6,393 nt of DNA, taken from assembly GCA_030639035.1 (NCBI GenBank), contig DAOWDM010000013.1:1-6393 (forward strand), given 5' to 3'. The notes under the pieces were generated by a model, which saw nothing but the letters and a program-made list of their open reading frames with translations, did no database searches and was not told the origin of the DNA. The position numbers and the translations under genes are program-made. The stretch comes from Alphaproteobacteria bacterium (GTDB lineage: Bacteria; Pseudomonadota; Alphaproteobacteria; DAOWDM01). This document shows, one piece after another, positions 5,760 through 6,393 of the stretch. Numbering within the stretch: the first letter of the stretch is position 1; each line of letters starts with the position of its first letter.

Positions 5760-6200
5760 TTATTTTGTTTTTGCTTCGTTTTTGCTTGCTTTTGATGCCG
5801 CAATTTTTCTTGCTTTTTCATCAGCACGAGCTTTACGGTTTGCTGCAACATCTTCTGTAATACGAGCTGCACGACCACGTAGCGAACGAAGATAATAAAG
5901 TTTTGCACGGCGAACTTTACCATAGCGAGCAACTTCAATCTTGTCGATATTTGGAGAATAAAGCGGAAAAACACGCTCTACGCCTTCACCGAAAGAAATT
6001 TTACGAACCGTAAAAGATGAATTCATGCCAGAACTTTTACGTGCAATACATACGCCTTCATAAACCTGAATACGCTCACGAGTACCTTCAACAATTTTGT
6101 TGTGTACCTTTACTGTGTCACCAGGTTTGAAATTTGGTATTGGACGCTTGGCTGACATCTCATCAATCTGCCCTTTTTCCAACTCTTCAATAATATTCAT
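5760..6200 (-). CDS. rplS: 50S ribosomal protein L19
   Basis: L19 belongs to the large ribosomal subunit and sits at the 30S-50S interface. The 146-residue product carries the family core: IPNFKPGDTVKVHNKIVEG (21-39), RERIQVYEGVCIARK (41-55), NSSFTVRKISFGEGVERVFP (60-79), LYSPNIDKIEVARYGKVRRA (80-99), KLYYLRSLRGRAARI (100-114). After the core comes a Lys/Ala/Arg-rich tail of about 30 residues, longer than in E. coli L19 and usual for alphaproteobacteria. I chose the ATG at 6198-6200: AGGG (6209-6212) is 8 bases upstream and MNIIEELE is the usual L19 beginning. An upstream in-frame ATG at 6219-6221 would add seven residues inside the trmD end and is unlikely. The gene starts 4 bases after the trmD stop, so translation is probably coupled. 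Confidence 0.98.
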   Translation of the reverse strand: MNIIEELEKGQIDEMSAKRPIPNFKPGDTVKVHNKIVEGTRERIQVYEGVCIARKSSGMNSSFTVRKISFGEGVERVFPLYSPNIDKIEVARYGKVRRAKLYYLRSLRGRAARITEDVAANRKARADEKARKIAASKASKNEAKTK

Positions 6201-6204
6201 GGTG

Positions 6205-6393
6205 TTAACCCTTTTGCTCATTTGTTTTGACGTTTTTTTTATAGCAACGCCATAAATCAGGTCTTCTGACCTGTGTTATTTCCTCTGCTCTGGCTTGCTG
6301 CCAAGCCATGACACGTTTATGATGTCCTGAAATCAGAACCTCTGGTACTTCACGTCCCTTCCATATTCGTGGGCGGGTATAGTGAGGATACTC
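6205..6393 (-). CDS. trmD: tRNA (guanine-N1-)-methyltransferase, C-terminal part (gene continues beyond the right edge)
   Basis: TrmD methylates G37 of tRNAs with SAM, next to the anticodon, which prevents +1 frameshifting. Only the last 62 residues are in the window: EYPHYTRPRIWKGREVPEVL followed by ISGHHKRVMAWQQARAEE and RRPDLW. These are the conserved (D/E)-x-P-x-YTRP segment, the VPEVLxSGxHxxxxxW motif and the C-terminal RRPDL box of TrmD. The stop codon TAA is at 6205-6207. The last 15 or so residues are a Lys-rich tail encoded in part by a run of eight A (minus strand, 6233-6240). The order trmD-rplS is the normal bacterial arrangement, usually preceded by rpsP and rimM, which would lie outside the window. 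The N-terminal SAM-binding trefoil knot cannot be assessed. Confidence 0.96.
   Translation of the reverse strand, partial: EYPHYTRPRIWKGREVPEVLISGHHKRVMAWQQARAEEITQVRRPDLWRCYKKNVKTNEQKG

Noticed and set aside
5635..5895. 86-codon plus-strand open frame over the rplS terminator and rplS 3' end
   Set aside because: It is antisense to L19 and runs through the terminator hairpin; the Ala/Arg-rich part is the complement of the L19 tail.
6201..6221. Upstream ATG of rplS at 6219-6221, extending L19 by seven residues
   Set aside because: The extension lies inside the end of trmD, does not look like L19, and the good ribosome site fits the later ATG at 6198-6200.
6233..6240. Run of eight A in the trmD coding strand, possible frameshift or slippage site
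   Set aside because: It is only a few codons before the stop in a variable tail, so slippage would have little effect; no pseudoknot or slippery heptamer context is evident.

Overview
This is an AT-rich window of ordinary chromosome from an alphaproteobacterium, probably a host-associated or uncultured Rhodospirillales-like lineage. The assignment rests on three things: the L19, TrmD and FolE sequences are typical of alphaproteobacteria; the receiver-like protein has a 'GPDRRR' tail; and the window carries a coiled-coil lipoprotein of a type I recall from Rhodospirillales. No mobile element, tRNA, rRNA, CRISPR array or phage gene is visible.

Layout from left to right. Positions 1-273 hold the ribosomal protein L34 gene (rpmH, minus strand, 44 aa, UUG start) with a likely promoter. 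A short open frame runs off the left edge where rnpA would be expected. Positions 384-1523 (minus) encode a lipoprotein with a long helical middle and a degenerate OmpA-like C-terminus. A 241-base non-coding stretch (1524-1764) follows, holding a tandem stem-loop pair, a short inverted repeat and a leader hairpin. Positions 1765-2421 (minus) encode GTP cyclohydrolase I (folE, GUG start). A 172-base divergent region separates it from a plus-strand gene (2594-3139) for a CheY-like receiver that has lost its phosphorylation site. That gene ends 8 bases from the convergent asd gene (3148-4173, minus), which lies 15 bases downstream of a radical SAM/TPR gene (4189-5634, minus). At the right edge, trmD (partial) and rplS form a tight minus-strand pair closed by a good intrinsic terminator (5694-5727).

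Most genes are housekeeping: translation (rpmH, rplS, trmD), folate/queuosine precursor synthesis (folE), and lysine/threonine/methionine/diaminopimelate synthesis (asd). The less understood parts are: (1) the receiver-like protein, with Asp, Thr and Lys of the phosphorylation site all replaced and an apparent hairpin between its Shine-Dalgarno and start codon; (2) the radical SAM enzyme, with its cysteine-rich SPASM/twitch-like module at the N-terminus and a TPR tail, apparently co-transcribed with asd; and (3) the OmpA-like lipoprotein. I see no multi-gene defence system or other clearly new multi-component system here.
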